From Castellaniella sp049650445 (GTDB lineage: Bacteria > Pseudomonadota > Gammaproteobacteria > Burkholderiales > Burkholderiaceae_B), in contig NZ_JBASAD010000017.1 of NCBI RefSeq assembly GCF_049650445.1, forward strand, positions 62,001 to 126,000: a stretch of DNA of 64,000 bases. Reading direction: 5' to 3'. The notes below the pieces were generated by a model. The model did not search any database and had not been told where the DNA came from. It saw only the letters and a program-made list of their open reading frames with translations. Position 1 is the first letter of the stretch. Every line of letters starts with the position of its first letter. Position numbers and translations under genes: made by a program. Below are positions 14,002-23,952 of the stretch, piece by piece.

Positions 14002-16320
14002 GTGATTTCCGAAGAACTCGAAGTCAGCCTGCACATGGCGTTTGTCGAGGCCCGCGCCGCTCGACACGAATTCATCACCGTGGAGCATTTGCTGCTGTCC
14101 CTGCTGGACAATGCTTCAGCCGTCGAAGTCCTGCGCGCCTGCGCGGCGGACGTCGAATTGCTGCGTCAGGACTTGCGCAAGTTCATCGTCGAGAACACGC
14201 CGGTCTTCCCCGGCGAGGGCGACGTCGACACGCAACCCACGCTGGGTTTCCAGCGCGTGATCCAGCGCGCCATCATGCACGTGTCCTCCAACGGGTCCAG
14301 CAAGAACGCCGTGACCGGTGCCAACGTGCTGGTCGCCATGTATGGCGAAAAGGACTCGCACGCGGTGTATTTCCTGGTGCAGCAGGGGGTGTCCCGGCTG
14401 GATGTGGTCAATTACCTGTCCCACGGCATCACCAAGGTCTCCGAGGAACCTCCGGCGGCGGAAAATCCGCGTCTGGAGCCGCCTGCCGCCGACCCGAAGG
14501 CCGAGCAGCAGAAGTCGCCCCTGGAAACCTATGCCACGGACCTCAATGCCGAGGCCCTCAAGGGCCGCATCGATCCGCTGATCGGTCGCGAGGACGAGGT
14601 CGAGCGCGTCATCCAGGTGCTGTGCCGCCGGCGCAAGAACAATCCTCTGCTGGTGGGTGAGGCCGGAGTCGGCAAGACCGCCATTGCCGAGGGCCTGGCC
14701 TGGCGCATCACCCAGGGCGACGTGCCCGAAGTCCTGAACGAGACCCAGGTCTACGCGCTGGACATGGGCGCGCTGCTGGCGGGCACCAAGTACCGGGGCG
14801 ACTTCGAACAGCGCCTGAAGCTGGTGCTCAAGGCCCTGAAGGACAACCGCCATGCGGTGCTGTTCATCGATGAAATTCACACGCTGATCGGCGCGGGCTC
14901 CGCATCGGGCGGCACGCTGGACGCCTCCAACCTGCTCAAGCCGGCGCTGTCCTCCGGCTACCTGAAGTGCATCGGAGCGACCACCTACACCGAATACCGC
15001 GGCGTCTTCGAAAAGGATCATGCGCTGGCGCGGCGCTTCCAGAAGATCGACATCCCCGAGCCGACCGTCGAGCAGACCATCCGCATCCTGCGTGGCCTGA
15101 AGGCGCGCTTCGAGGCCCACCACCAGGTGCGCTATTCGGGGGCGGCGATCACGGCGGCGGCGGAACTGGCCGCGCGCCACATCAGCGACCGCTTCCTGCC
15201 GGACAAGGCCATCGACGTGATCGACGAGGCCGGCGCCGCCCAGCGCCTGCTGCCCAAGTCGCGCCAGAAAAAACTCATCGGCCGTGCCGAGATTCAGACC
15301 ACGGTGGCGCGCATCGCCCGCATCCCGCCGCAGAACGTGTCCACGGACGACCGCAACAAGCTCGCCACGCTGGAACGCGACCTGAAGGCTGTCGTGTTCG
15401 GTCAGGATCAGGCCATTTCTGCGCTGGCTGCCTCGATCAAGATGGCGCGCTCGGGCTTGGGCCGCCCTGACAAGCCGATCGGCTGCTTCCTGTTTTCCGG
15501 CCCGACGGGCGTGGGCAAGACCGAGGTCGCGCGCCAGCTGGCCTTCGTCCTGGGCATCGAGTTGCTGCGCTTCGACATGTCCGAATACATGGAACGCCAC
15601 ACCGTGTCGCGCCTGATCGGCGCGCCGCCGGGCTACGTCGGTTTCGACCAGGGCGGCCTGCTGACCGAGGCCGTGACCAAGCAGCCGCATTGCGTGCTGC
15701 TGCTCGACGAAATCGAAAAAGCACACCCGGACGTCTACAACATCCTGCTGCAGGTCATGGACCACGGCACGCTGACCGACAACAATGGCCGCAAGGCCGA
15801 CTTCCGCAACGTGATCCTGGTGATGACCACCAATGCGGGCGCCGACACGCTGAACCGCAACGCCATCGGCTTCGCCGCGCCGCAGCGCACGGGCGACGAG
15901 ATGGCCGAAATCAAGCGCCAGTTCACGCCCGAGTTCCGCAACCGGCTGGATGCGATCATCGGCTTCGAGTCGCTGCCGCGCGAGGTCATCCTCCAGGTCG
16001 TGGACAAGTTCCTCATGCAGCTCGAGGACCAGCTTCACGACAAGCACGTCGATGTCCTGTTCACGCAGGCGCTGCGCGACCATCTGGCCCGGGCAGGCTT
16101 CGATCCGGCGATGGGCGCACGGCCCATGCAGCGCCTGATCCAGGACACCATCCGTCGGGCCCTGGCCGATGAACTGTTGTTCGGTCGTCTGGTGCACGGC
16201 GGGCGGGTCGAGGTCGATCTGGACGCCAACGAGCAGGTCGTGCTGGTCTTCCCCGAGGGTGACCAGGGCACGGGGGTCGTGCCCGAGCCTTCCCGGCCCG
16301 AGCCCGAGCTCGTGGACTAG
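14002..16320 (+). CDS. clpA: ATP-dependent Clp protease ATP-binding subunit ClpA
   Basis: This 772-residue AAA+ unfoldase forms the hexamer that feeds substrates to ClpP. An N-terminal Clp_N repeat domain covers about residues 1-150. Walker A motifs are G-E-A-G-V-G-K-T-A (D1) and G-P-T-G-V-G-K-T-E (D2), with matching V-L-F-I-D-E-I-H and V-L-L-L-D-E-I-E-K Walker B motifs. The I-G-F tripeptide in the second AAA+ domain is the ClpP-docking loop, so this is a protease-linked ClpA rather than ClpB. It starts with GTG at 14002 with a strong GGAGG site 4-5 bases before it. clpP is not in the window. Confidence 0.97.
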   Translation: MISEELEVSLHMAFVEARAARHEFITVEHLLLSLLDNASAVEVLRACAADVELLRQDLRKFIVENTPVFPGEGDVDTQPTLGFQRVIQRAIMHVSSNGSSKNAVTGANVLVAMYGEKDSHAVYFLVQQGVSRLDVVNYLSHGITKVSEEPPAAENPRLEPPAADPKAEQQKSPLETYATDLNAEALKGRIDPLIGREDEVERVIQVLCRRRKNNPLLVGEAGVGKTAIAEGLAWRITQGDVPEVLNETQVYALDMGALLAGTKYRGDFEQRLKLVLKALKDNRHAVLFIDEIHTLIGAGSASGGTLDASNLLKPALSSGYLKCIGATTYTEYRGVFEKDHALARRFQKIDIPEPTVEQTIRILRGLKARFEAHHQVRYSGAAITAAAELAARHISDRFLPDKAIDVIDEAGAAQRLLPKSRQKKLIGRAEIQTTVARIARIPPQNVSTDDRNKLATLERDLKAVVFGQDQAISALAASIKMARSGLGRPDKPIGCFLFSGPTGVGKTEVARQLAFVLGIELLRFDMSEYMERHTVSRLIGAPPGYVGFDQGGLLTEAVTKQPHCVLLLDEIEKAHPDVYNILLQVMDHGTLTDNNGRKADFRNVILVMTTNAGADTLNRNAIGFAAPQRTGDEMAEIKRQFTPEFRNRLDAIIGFESLPREVILQVVDKFLMQLEDQLHDKHVDVLFTQALRDHLARAGFDPAMGARPMQRLIQDTIRRALADELLFGRLVHGGRVEVDLDANEQVVLVFPEGDQGTGVVPEPSRPEPELVD

Positions 16321-16350
16321 GGCCGGGCCGATGCACGTGAACAGGCCCTG

Positions 16351-17592
16351 ATGCCGCGCGGGCCCCTGATCGCCTGTCCGCATTGCGACACGCTGCACGT
16401 CCGGCTCGATCCGGGCGTGCGCGGTCGGGCCGAATGCCGCTGTTGCGGCACCGAACTCTACCGACGCGGCTGGCTGTCACTGGCTCAATGGGTGGCGCTG
16501 GGCTGGACCTGCCTGGTGGTGTTCGCCATCGCTCAGTGGTTTCCCATCGTTCGCCTGTCGATCCAGGGGCTGGACCTCAGCCTGACTTACTGGCAGGCGC
16601 TGCGTCTGTGCTGGGATCGCGGCTATTACGGGGTCTCGCTGATGACGGGGCTGGCCGGATTCTGGTTCCCGCTGTTGCAGATCGCTCTGACGCTGTGGGT
16701 GATGCAGGCGATCGCGGCGCGGCGTCCGCCGCCCGACCTGGGGCGTGTGTTGCGCCTGCTGGGGCGGCTGGCGCCCTGGTCGATGGCGACGGTGCTGATC
16801 CTGGCCATCCTGGTGTCGGTCGTCAAGGTCGCCAGCCTGGCGCGCCTGCAGGTGGAACCCGGCATGCTGGGTTTTCTCGCACTGTGCTTCCTGCTGACCG
16901 GATTGGGTCGCTGGGACGCTCACGCCTTGTGGCGTCAGGCGGAGGACGCCGGTCTGGTGCCGGTGTCCGGCGCGCAGGGGCGGGGGCGGGTGTGCGACGC
17001 CTGCGGCTGCGTCCAGCCCCATCCCGCATCCGGCCACTGCCTGCGCTGCGGCGCGGACATGGGTCACGCCCGTCACGGCAGTGTGGCGCAAGTCTGGGCC
17101 CTGGTCCTGGCGGCGGCCATTTTCTACATTCCCGCGAATGCGCTGCCGATCATGGAGGTCCGGACGGCGCTGGGCCGCAGCGATCACACCATTCTGGGCG
17201 GGGTGATCGAGCTGTGGCGTTATGGCTCCTGGGATCTGGCCGTCATCGTCTTCGTGGCCAGCGTCCTGGTGCCGGTGACCAAGCTGTTCGCACTGGCTTT
17301 TTTGCTGCTGCGCGATCGTCCCATGGGCGCGCGCGTCCAGCGACAGCGCACGCGCCTGTACGAGGTGGTCGAATTCATCGGACAGTGGTCCATGCTGGAC
17401 GTTTTTGTCGTCGTGCTCATGGCGGGCATGGCGAATTTCCCAGGCCTGTCGCAGATCAGCGCCGGGCCTGCCGCCTTGAATTTCGGTGCCGTGGTCGTGC
17501 TCACGATGGTGGCGGCGATGCGCTATGATCCGCGTCGAGGCTGGGATGTCCTGCGGGACACCTGGCTGGCAAAGGAACCCCATGGACACTGA
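16351..17592 (+). CDS. pqiA: Paraquat-inducible protein A
   Basis: This 413-residue inner-membrane protein contains two PqiA modules. Each begins with a zinc-ribbon-like cysteine cluster: C-P-H-C with C-R-C-C near residues 9-34, and C-D-A-C with C-L-R-C near 210-235. Several membrane helices follow each cluster. In E. coli PqiA is the membrane partner of the PqiB MCE tunnel and takes part in lipid transport between membranes. The stop overlaps the pqiB start by 11 bp, so the two are translationally linked. It follows clpA by 30 bp and may also receive read-through from it. Confidence 0.93.
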   Translation: MPRGPLIACPHCDTLHVRLDPGVRGRAECRCCGTELYRRGWLSLAQWVALGWTCLVVFAIAQWFPIVRLSIQGLDLSLTYWQALRLCWDRGYYGVSLMTGLAGFWFPLLQIALTLWVMQAIAARRPPPDLGRVLRLLGRLAPWSMATVLILAILVSVVKVASLARLQVEPGMLGFLALCFLLTGLGRWDAHALWRQAEDAGLVPVSGAQGRGRVCDACGCVQPHPASGHCLRCGADMGHARHGSVAQVWALVLAAAIFYIPANALPIMEVRTALGRSDHTILGGVIELWRYGSWDLAVIVFVASVLVPVTKLFALAFLLLRDRPMGARVQRQRTRLYEVVEFIGQWSMLDVFVVVLMAGMANFPGLSQISAGPAALNFGAVVVLTMVAAMRYDPRRGWDVLRDTWLAKEPHGH

Positions 17593-19297
17593 GGACACGC
17601 CCGCTCAAGCCCCGAACGATCCGGTCGGTGCCGTGCGCCCCAACGAGGACACGCGTTCCTCTCAGGGCGCCGCGGCGCCCGTGATCCGGCCCGGTCGGTC
17701 GCTGCACTGGTCCTGGGTCTGGCTGGTGCCGTTGCTGGCGCTGGCGGTGGGGCTGTCCTTGCTGGCTTCGGTCTGGGTCCGCAACGGGCCGGTGATCACC
17801 ATCGATTTTCTGTCGGCGGCCGGCGTCGAGGTCGGCCAGACCAAACTGCGCTACCGCGACGTGGTGGTGGGCGAGGTGGCGGACGTGCGGGTGGCCGGAG
17901 ACCGCCAGCACGTACAGGTGGACGTGCAACTGCGCCGCGAGGGGGCCGAATACATCACGCAGAAGGACTCCAAGTTCTGGATCGTCCGTCCCCAGGTCAG
18001 CCTGGCGGGAGTTTCCGGCCTGGACACGCTGCTGTCGGGGGTCTATCTCAGCGTGGACGCGCCCACCGTGCTGCCCACGGGTGATCCAGTCCGCAAATTC
18101 CAGGGCCTGAGCAATTCACCGGAGGTGCTCAGTGGTCAGGTCGGCACTCGTTTCGTGTTGCACTCGGATACGCTGGGCTCGTTGCGGGTCGGATCGCGCA
18201 TCCATTACCGCCGCATCGAGGTTGGTCGTGTCGTCAGCTACGAGATGACGCCGGACGGCCGTTCGGTCAATCTGCACATCTTCGTCGAAGCGCCCTATGA
18301 CCGCTATGTGACGCCGGACACGCGTTTCTGGAACGACAGCGGCGTGGATATGTCGGTATCGCCGGAGGGTGTCCAGGTGCGCACCAGCGGCCTGTCGGCG
18401 ATTCTGGACGGCGGTATTGCCTTTGCCCAGGCGGACGAGTCCACCGCTTACGAGGGAGCCGTGGATTCCGCACCGGCCGCTGCCGGCAGTGCGTATCGCT
18501 TGTTCGGTACGCGTGCCGATGCGCTGGCTGACCCGGATGGCGACCCCGTACCCATCGAATTGCGTTTCGACCAGTCGATCCGGGGCTTGAGCGTGGGGGC
18601 TGGCGTCGATTTCCGTGGCATTGCGATTGGCAAGGTGATCGATATCGATCTCGAGTTCGACGACGAGCACAAGCGCTTCTATTCCCGAGTGCGGGCTCAG
18701 CTCTATCCGATGCGCTTCAACAAAGCCTATCAGCGGCTCATGGACGCGGCTGGCGGTCTCGGGGGCGAGGCCCTGCTGCAGCCATTGATCAAGCGTGGCC
18801 TTCGGGCCCAGTTGCGCACCGCCAGCCTGTTGACCGGTCAGCAGTACGTGGCGCTGGATTTCTTTGCCGGCGAGGTGAACAAGCCCCTGGTGATGCTGGG
18901 AGATCCGGGCAGCGCCACGGGCTATCTGGTACCCACGGTGCAAGGGGATTTCGACCGGCTGCAGGGGCAACTCGGCAATATCGTCACCAAGCTGGACAAG
19001 CTGCCGATCGAGACGATCGGCCGGGATCTGGGCGACAGCCTGTCGGCCCTGAACCGTCTGTTGCGGCGTCTGGACACTCAGGTGGCGCCTCAGGCCAGTC
19101 GGGCGCTGTCCTCGGCCACCACGTCGCTGGACCGCATCGGCGAGGTGCTGGCCCCCGACGCACCCTTGCTGGGCGGGCTGCGGGATACCCTGGGCGAACT
19201 GGACCGGGCGGCGCGGGCCCTGCGTCTGCTGGCCGATACTTTGCAGGCCCGGCCCGACGCCCTGATCCGGGGGCGGGCACCCGATGCGATACGTTGA
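17582..19297 (+). CDS. pqiB: Intermembrane transport protein PqiB (MCE)
   Basis: This 571-residue MCE protein spans the periplasm as a tunnel for lipids. After a Pro-rich cytosolic N-terminus, one membrane anchor lies at about residues 41-65 (W-V-W-L-V-P-L-L-A-L-A-V-G-L-S-L-L-A-S-V). Three MCE repeats follow; they can be seen as V-G-Q-T-K-L-R-Y-R-D-V-V-V-G, G-S-R-I-H-Y-R-R-I-E-V-G and G-A-G-V-D-F-R-G-I-A-I-G. A C-terminal helical region with L-D-K-L-P-I-E-T-I-G-R-D-L forms the needle. The ATG at 17582 lies within the end of pqiA. pqiC follows by 27 bp. Confidence 0.94.
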   Translation: MDTEDTPAQAPNDPVGAVRPNEDTRSSQGAAAPVIRPGRSLHWSWVWLVPLLALAVGLSLLASVWVRNGPVITIDFLSAAGVEVGQTKLRYRDVVVGEVADVRVAGDRQHVQVDVQLRREGAEYITQKDSKFWIVRPQVSLAGVSGLDTLLSGVYLSVDAPTVLPTGDPVRKFQGLSNSPEVLSGQVGTRFVLHSDTLGSLRVGSRIHYRRIEVGRVVSYEMTPDGRSVNLHIFVEAPYDRYVTPDTRFWNDSGVDMSVSPEGVQVRTSGLSAILDGGIAFAQADESTAYEGAVDSAPAAAGSAYRLFGTRADALADPDGDPVPIELRFDQSIRGLSVGAGVDFRGIAIGKVIDIDLEFDDEHKRFYSRVRAQLYPMRFNKAYQRLMDAAGGLGGEALLQPLIKRGLRAQLRTASLLTGQQYVALDFFAGEVNKPLVMLGDPGSATGYLVPTVQGDFDRLQGQLGNIVTKLDKLPIETIGRDLGDSLSALNRLLRRLDTQVAPQASRALSSATTSLDRIGEVLAPDAPLLGGLRDTLGELDRAARALRLLADTLQARPDALIRGRAPDAIR

Positions 19298-19324
19298 TGA
19301 GAAGACAAGCATGAGGACCACGCC

Positions 19325-19966
19325 ATGAGACGGACGCTATCGACCTGGGTGTGTCAGTTGGGTCTGGTCGGGCTGCTGGGGGGGTGCGCGGCGGCGCCGA
19401 TCCGGTATTACAGCCTGGCGGCACCCGCGACGGACCAGCCCGTGTCCAGTGTGGCCGGCACTGCAGTACAGGCAGGCCTGTCGCTCGTGGTGACGCAGAT
19501 TCCGGCTGAGGCCGAGCGTCCTCAACTGGTGGTGCGTGATCCGGCCCGGGACCCGGCGGTGCAGGTACTGAACGATTCACTTTGGGCGGCACCGCTGGGC
19601 GACCAGATTCACGCTGTCCTGGCCGAAGGGCTTGGTCGCCGGCTGGGGGCCGTGGATGCGCGCCGGCTGTCTGATGCACAAACCCGGTCCGTGCGGCGCA
19701 TCGAGGTGCGGATCGACCGTTTCGATCTGGTCTGGGGGCGCTTTGTCGCGCTGGATGCGGACTGGACGGATCGTGCGCCCGGGGCTGACGGGCCTCGCCT
19801 GTGTCGGGCTTCGGTGCGCCTGCCTGCCACCGCAAGCGTGGCGGCGCTGGTCGAGGCCCAGCGCCAGGCGCTGGACCACCTGGCAGCGCTGATCGCGGCT
19901 GAGGCCTCGGACTCCCCAGCCGATTTACAAGGTGGTTCAACCCTGTCGGAGTCTGGTTGCACCTAG
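19325..19966 (+). CDS. pqiC: Outer-membrane lipoprotein PqiC (DUF330 / ABC-type transport auxiliary)
   Basis: This 213-residue lipoprotein has a signal peptide ending in the lipobox L-G-G-C with lipidated Cys21, followed by A-A-A-P-I-R-Y-Y-S-L, typical of the PqiC/YmbA family. It docks PqiB at the outer membrane. It is the third gene of pqiABC. The stop codon TAG (19964-19966) lies against the left arm of the inverted repeat that probably serves as the putA operator, so the 3' end of pqiC and the putA control region overlap. Confidence 0.9.
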   Translation: MRRTLSTWVCQLGLVGLLGGCAAAPIRYYSLAAPATDQPVSSVAGTAVQAGLSLVVTQIPAEAERPQLVVRDPARDPAVQVLNDSLWAAPLGDQIHAVLAEGLGRRLGAVDARRLSDAQTRSVRRIEVRIDRFDLVWGRFVALDADWTDRAPGADGPRLCRASVRLPATASVAALVEAQRQALDHLAALIAAEASDSPADLQGGSTLSESGCT

Positions 19967-20007
19967 TCAATTTGGGGTTAACCATTATGGCGAAAACAGG
20001 TGCAACC
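19955..20007. promoter_or_regulatory. putA control region: inverted repeat of GGTTGCACCT
   Basis: Two 10-bp arms, GGTTGCACCT (19955-19964) and AGGTGCAACC (19998-20007), face each other with centres 43 bp apart, about four helical turns. A GGTTAACC palindrome sits midway (19976-19983). E. coli PutA binds the half-site GTTGCA through its ribbon-helix-helix domain, and that half-site is the core of both arms. Since this PutA also has the RHH domain, autoregulation is likely. Confidence 0.75.
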
Positions 20008-20075
20008 TTTTAGCATTTCGCCTGATGCAGGCAGGGTTCTCCAGCCGGCACGATCAACGTGGAATGACCCCGAAC

Positions 20076-23000
20076 ATGGCTACTGTTACTTTGGGTGTAA
20101 AGGTCGATGAGGCGCTGCGTGAGCGCCTGAGGACCCTGGCGGATTCATTGGGCTGCACGCCGCACTGGCTGCACAAACAGGCCCTGCTCAGCTATATCGA
20201 AGCCATTGAGCGCGGCCAGGTGCCCGCCGAGATCGACCGGCGTGCGGATGCCGATTCCGCAGACGCTCCGGTGGAATCCGAACCTTCGGCACCGTTTCAC
20301 GAATTCGCCCAGGAAGTCTTGCCGCAGTCCGTGTTGCGCGCCGCAATCACCGCCGCCTACCGCCGCCCGGAGCCCGAGTGCGTGGCCATGCTGGTGGACC
20401 AGGCCGAATCGGCGCAGCCCGATCAGGTCGAGGCCCTGGCGCGCCGCCTGGTGCAGACCCTGCGCGACAAACGCACCGGAGGTGGGGTCGAGGGGCTGAT
20501 CCAGGAATTTTCGCTCTCCAGCCAGGAAGGCGTGGCCCTGATGTGCCTGGCCGAGGCGCTGCTGCGGATTCCCGACCAGGCCACGCGCGATGCCCTGATC
20601 CGCGACAAGATCAGCCATGGCGACTGGCGGGCGCACGTGGGCGAATCCCGCTCGCTGTTCGTCAACGCGGCCACCTGGGGCCTGCTGGTTACAGGCAAGC
20701 TGGTCAGCGTCAACAGCGAACAGAATCTGTCTCAGGCGCTGACGCGCCTGATCGCCAAGGGTGGCGAGCCACTGATCCGGCGTGGCGTGAACATGGCGAT
20801 GCGCCTGATGGGCGAACAGTTCGTCACCGGCCAGACGATTTCGTCGGCCTTGGCGAACAGCCGCAAGTTCGAGGACATCGGCTTCCGCTATTCCTACGAC
20901 ATGCTGGGCGAGGCCGCCACCACGGCGCAGGACGCGGATCGCTACTATCAGTCCTACGAGCAGGCCATTCACGCCATCGGCAAGGCCTCGCAGGGGCGCG
21001 GCATCTACGAAGGCCCTGGCATTTCGATCAAGCTCTCGGCGCTGCATCCGCGCTATTCGCGCGCCCAGCGCGACCGTGTCATGGATGAACTGCTGCCGCG
21101 CATGGTCGAACTGGCCGCGCTGGCGCGCCGCTACGATATCGGTCTGAACATCGACGCCGAGGAAGCCGACCGCCTGGAACTGTCTCTGGACTTGCTGGAA
21201 GCCCTGTGCTTCGACGAACGCCTGCGCGGCTGGAACGGCATCGGCTTCGTCATTCAGGCTTACCAGAAGCGTGCGCCCTTCGTGATCGATTTCGTGATCG
21301 ATCTGGCGCGCCGCAGCAAGCATCGCCTGATGGTCCGTCTGGTCAAGGGCGCCTACTGGGATTCCGAGATCAAGCGCGCCCAGGTCGATGGCCTGGAAGG
21401 CTATCCGGTCTACACGCGCAAGATTCACACCGACGTGTCCTATCTGGCCTGCGCGCACAAGCTGCTGTCCGCCCCGGAGGCTGTCTTTCCCCAGTTCGCC
21501 ACCCACAACGCCCAGACGCTGGCTTCCATCTATCACATGGCGGGCGAGAACTACTATCCCGGGCAATATGAATTCCAGTGCCTGCATGGCATGGGCGAGC
21601 CGTTGTACGAAGAGGTCGTGGGTCCGGTTTCCAAGGGCCGCCTGAACCGACCCTGCCGTGTTTACGCGCCTGTGGGCACCCACGAAACCCTGCTGGCCTA
21701 TCTGGTGCGCCGCCTGCTGGAAAACGGCGCGAACACATCATTCGTCAACCAGATCGGCGACCGCGATCTGCCCATCGATACGCTGATCGCAGACCCGGTC
21801 CGCAAGGCCCGCGCGCTCCACCCCCTGGGAGCGCCGCACGACCGCATTCCGTTGCCGCGCGATCTGTACCGGGCGCACGAAGACCGTGCCAACTCGGCCG
21901 GTCTGGACCTCAGCAACGAACATCGCCTGGGTTCGCTGGCGGCCGCGCTGCTGGGCGGCGCAGCCCAGACCTGGCGCGCCGCACCGGCCGGCCTCCAATG
22001 GCAGGACGAGCGTGCTTGCGCCGTCCTCAATCCGGCGGACCGCCGCGACGTGGTAGGCCAGGTGATCGAGGCCGACGAGGCGGACGTCCAGGCCGCCCTG
22101 AAGCGGGCCGAATACGCGGCGCCGATCTGGCAGGCCACGCCGGCCGCCGAACGGGCACAGTGCCTGCGGCATGCCGCGCAGTTGATGGAAGACGAAATGC
22201 AGTCGGCCATCGGTCTGATCGTGCGCGAAGCCGGCAAATCCTTCCCCAACGCCATCGCCGAAGTCCGCGAGGCCGTCGATTTCCTGCGCTACTACGCCGT
22301 GCGCATCGAGGAATCCTTCTCCAACGACAGCCACCGGCCGCTGGGTCCGGTGCTGTGCATCAGCCCCTGGAACTTCCCCCTGGCCATCTTCACCGGTCAG
22401 GTGGCCGCCGCGCTGGCTGCCGGCAACGTCGTGCTGGCCAAGCCGGCCGAGCAGACTGCGCTGATCGCCGCCTACGGCGTGTCGGTGCTGCATCGCGCCG
22501 GTGTCCCGGCCGATGCGATCCAGTTGCTGCCGGGCCGGGGCGAGACCGTTGGCGCAGCCCTGGTCGCCAGCCCGGCGGTGCGTGGTGTCATGTTCACCGG
22601 CTCGACCGAGGTCGCCCGGCTGATCGCCGCCACTCTGGCGGACCGCCTGGACGGCACGGGTCATCCCGTCCCCCTGATCGCCGAGACCGGTGGGCAGAAT
22701 GCCCTGATCGTGGATTCCTCGGCGCTGACCGAACAGGTCGTCTTCGACGTGCTCAGTTCGGCCTTCGACTCGGCGGGCCAGCGCTGTTCCGCGTTGCGCG
22801 TGCTGTGCGTTCAAGAGGACTGCGCCGACCGCACCCTGGCGATGCTGCGCGGTGCCATGAATGAATTGCGTGTCGGACGTCCCGAACTGCTGTCCACCGA
22901 CATCGGTCCGGTGATCGACACCGAAGCCCAGACCGTGATCGAGCGTCACGTCCAGACCATGCGGGCTGCGGGCCACGCCGTCGATCGGCATCCGATGGAC

Positions 23001-23864
23001 GAGGAGCAGACGCGTCAGGGCACCTTCGTGGCGCCGACCCTGATCGAAATCTCCGACATCGCCGAACTGGAGCGCGAGGTCTTCGGCCCCGTCCTGCACG
23101 TGCTGCGCTACCGCCGCGAAGATCTCGATGCCGTGATCGATGCCATCAATGGCCGGGGCTACGGCCTGACCTTCGGCGTCCATACCCGCCTGGACGAGAC
23201 CGTGCGTCACGTCACCGAGCGCATCCAGGTGGGCAATATCTACGTGAACCGCAACATCGTCGGCGCAACCGTGGGTGTGCAGCCCTTCGGCGGCGAGGGT
23301 CTGTCGGGCACGGGCCCGAAGGCCGGCGGCCCCCTGTACCTGCAGCGTCTGCTGTCGGCCGCCCCCAGTGCCTTGCCGGTCGAGGGCGTGGTGGGCAAGG
23401 GCGCCCGGCCGCTGACGCTGCCCGGCCCCACCGGCGAGACCAACCAGTACCACCTGAAGCCGCGCGGTACGGTGTTGTGCCATGCGGCCAGCGCAGCCGG
23501 CGCGCAGGCGCAACTGGACGCTTGCCAGCGTACGGGCAATGAGATGCTGTGGGTGGATCATCCGGAGGTGCGCGCATTCCACGCGGCGCATCCTGCAGGC
23601 ACGGCCGTGCGTTGGGTGGCGGCGGATGCCGCCGTCACGGCCGACTTCCAGGCGGTGCTCTACGAGGGCGACAGCGACGGCCTGCAGGCCTTGTCCCGCG
23701 AGATCGTCGGCCGTCCCGGCCCGATCGTCCCGGTGCTGGCCCGTCGCGCCGACGAACTGTCCACCGGCCATGCCTATCCGCTGGAAATGCTGGTCCGCGA
23801 AGTCTCGGTCTGCATCAATACCGCCGCCGCTGGCGGCAATGCAAGCCTGATGATGGTAGGGTGA
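20076..23864 (+). CDS. putA: Trifunctional PutA: RHH regulator, proline dehydrogenase and P5C dehydrogenase
   Basis: This 1262-residue protein oxidises proline to glutamate and represses its own gene when proline is absent. Domains in order are an N-terminal ribbon-helix-helix DNA-binding segment (M-A-T-V-T-L-G-V-K-V-D-E-A-L-R-E-R-L), the FAD-dependent proline dehydrogenase barrel (R-L-V-K-G-A-Y-W-D-S-E-I-K-R-A-Q), and the aldehyde dehydrogenase domain with I-A-E-T-G-G-Q-N-A and catalytic Cys in S-A-G-Q-R-C-S-A. A C-terminal ALDH-like region completes it. The ATG at 20076 is chosen because RHH homology starts there; 20064 is possible. A two-hairpin element follows directly after the stop. Confidence 0.96.
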   Translation: MATVTLGVKVDEALRERLRTLADSLGCTPHWLHKQALLSYIEAIERGQVPAEIDRRADADSADAPVESEPSAPFHEFAQEVLPQSVLRAAITAAYRRPEPECVAMLVDQAESAQPDQVEALARRLVQTLRDKRTGGGVEGLIQEFSLSSQEGVALMCLAEALLRIPDQATRDALIRDKISHGDWRAHVGESRSLFVNAATWGLLVTGKLVSVNSEQNLSQALTRLIAKGGEPLIRRGVNMAMRLMGEQFVTGQTISSALANSRKFEDIGFRYSYDMLGEAATTAQDADRYYQSYEQAIHAIGKASQGRGIYEGPGISIKLSALHPRYSRAQRDRVMDELLPRMVELAALARRYDIGLNIDAEEADRLELSLDLLEALCFDERLRGWNGIGFVIQAYQKRAPFVIDFVIDLARRSKHRLMVRLVKGAYWDSEIKRAQVDGLEGYPVYTRKIHTDVSYLACAHKLLSAPEAVFPQFATHNAQTLASIYHMAGENYYPGQYEFQCLHGMGEPLYEEVVGPVSKGRLNRPCRVYAPVGTHETLLAYLVRRLLENGANTSFVNQIGDRDLPIDTLIADPVRKARALHPLGAPHDRIPLPRDLYRAHEDRANSAGLDLSNEHRLGSLAAALLGGAAQTWRAAPAGLQWQDERACAVLNPADRRDVVGQVIEADEADVQAALKRAEYAAPIWQATPAAERAQCLRHAAQLMEDEMQSAIGLIVREAGKSFPNAIAEVREAVDFLRYYAVRIEESFSNDSHRPLGPVLCISPWNFPLAIFTGQVAAALAAGNVVLAKPAEQTALIAAYGVSVLHRAGVPADAIQLLPGRGETVGAALVASPAVRGVMFTGSTEVARLIAATLADRLDGTGHPVPLIAETGGQNALIVDSSALTEQVVFDVLSSAFDSAGQRCSALRVLCVQEDCADRTLAMLRGAMNELRVGRPELLSTDIGPVIDTEAQTVIERHVQTMRAAGHAVDRHPMDEEQTRQGTFVAPTLIEISDIAELEREVFGPVLHVLRYRREDLDAVIDAINGRGYGLTFGVHTRLDETVRHVTERIQVGNIYVNRNIVGATVGVQPFGGEGLSGTGPKAGGPLYLQRLLSAAPSALPVEGVVGKGARPLTLPGPTGETNQYHLKPRGTVLCHAASAAGAQAQLDACQRTGNEMLWVDHPEVRAFHAAHPAGTAVRWVAADAAVTADFQAVLYEGDSDGLQALSREIVGRPGPIVPVLARRADELSTGHAYPLEMLVREVSVCINTAAAGGNASLMMVG

Positions 23865-23869
23865 AACTG

Positions 23870-23937
23870 GACTGGGAATGGTCCCTGAGGACCATTCCCA
23901 GCCTGTCGAATCCAAGCGGCCCGCAGGCCGCGCGGTG
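23870..23937 (+). repeat. Two-hairpin dispersed element, copy C (after putA)
   Basis: Hairpin 1 is ctgggaatggtcc (23872-23884) with its exact complement (23889-23901) and loop ctga. The linker cctgtcgaatcc follows, then hairpin 2 gcggcc (23916-23921) / ggccgc (23926-23931) and a GCGGTGGA tail. It starts within 6 bases of the putA stop codon. Confidence 0.8.
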
Positions 23938-23952
23938 GATGAGCCCAAAATG

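Noticed and set aside
14116..16398. A 760-codon open frame on the strand opposite clpA
   Set aside because: It is the antisense shadow of clpA. High GC keeps such frames open; the protein has no recognisable domains and no gene-like start context.
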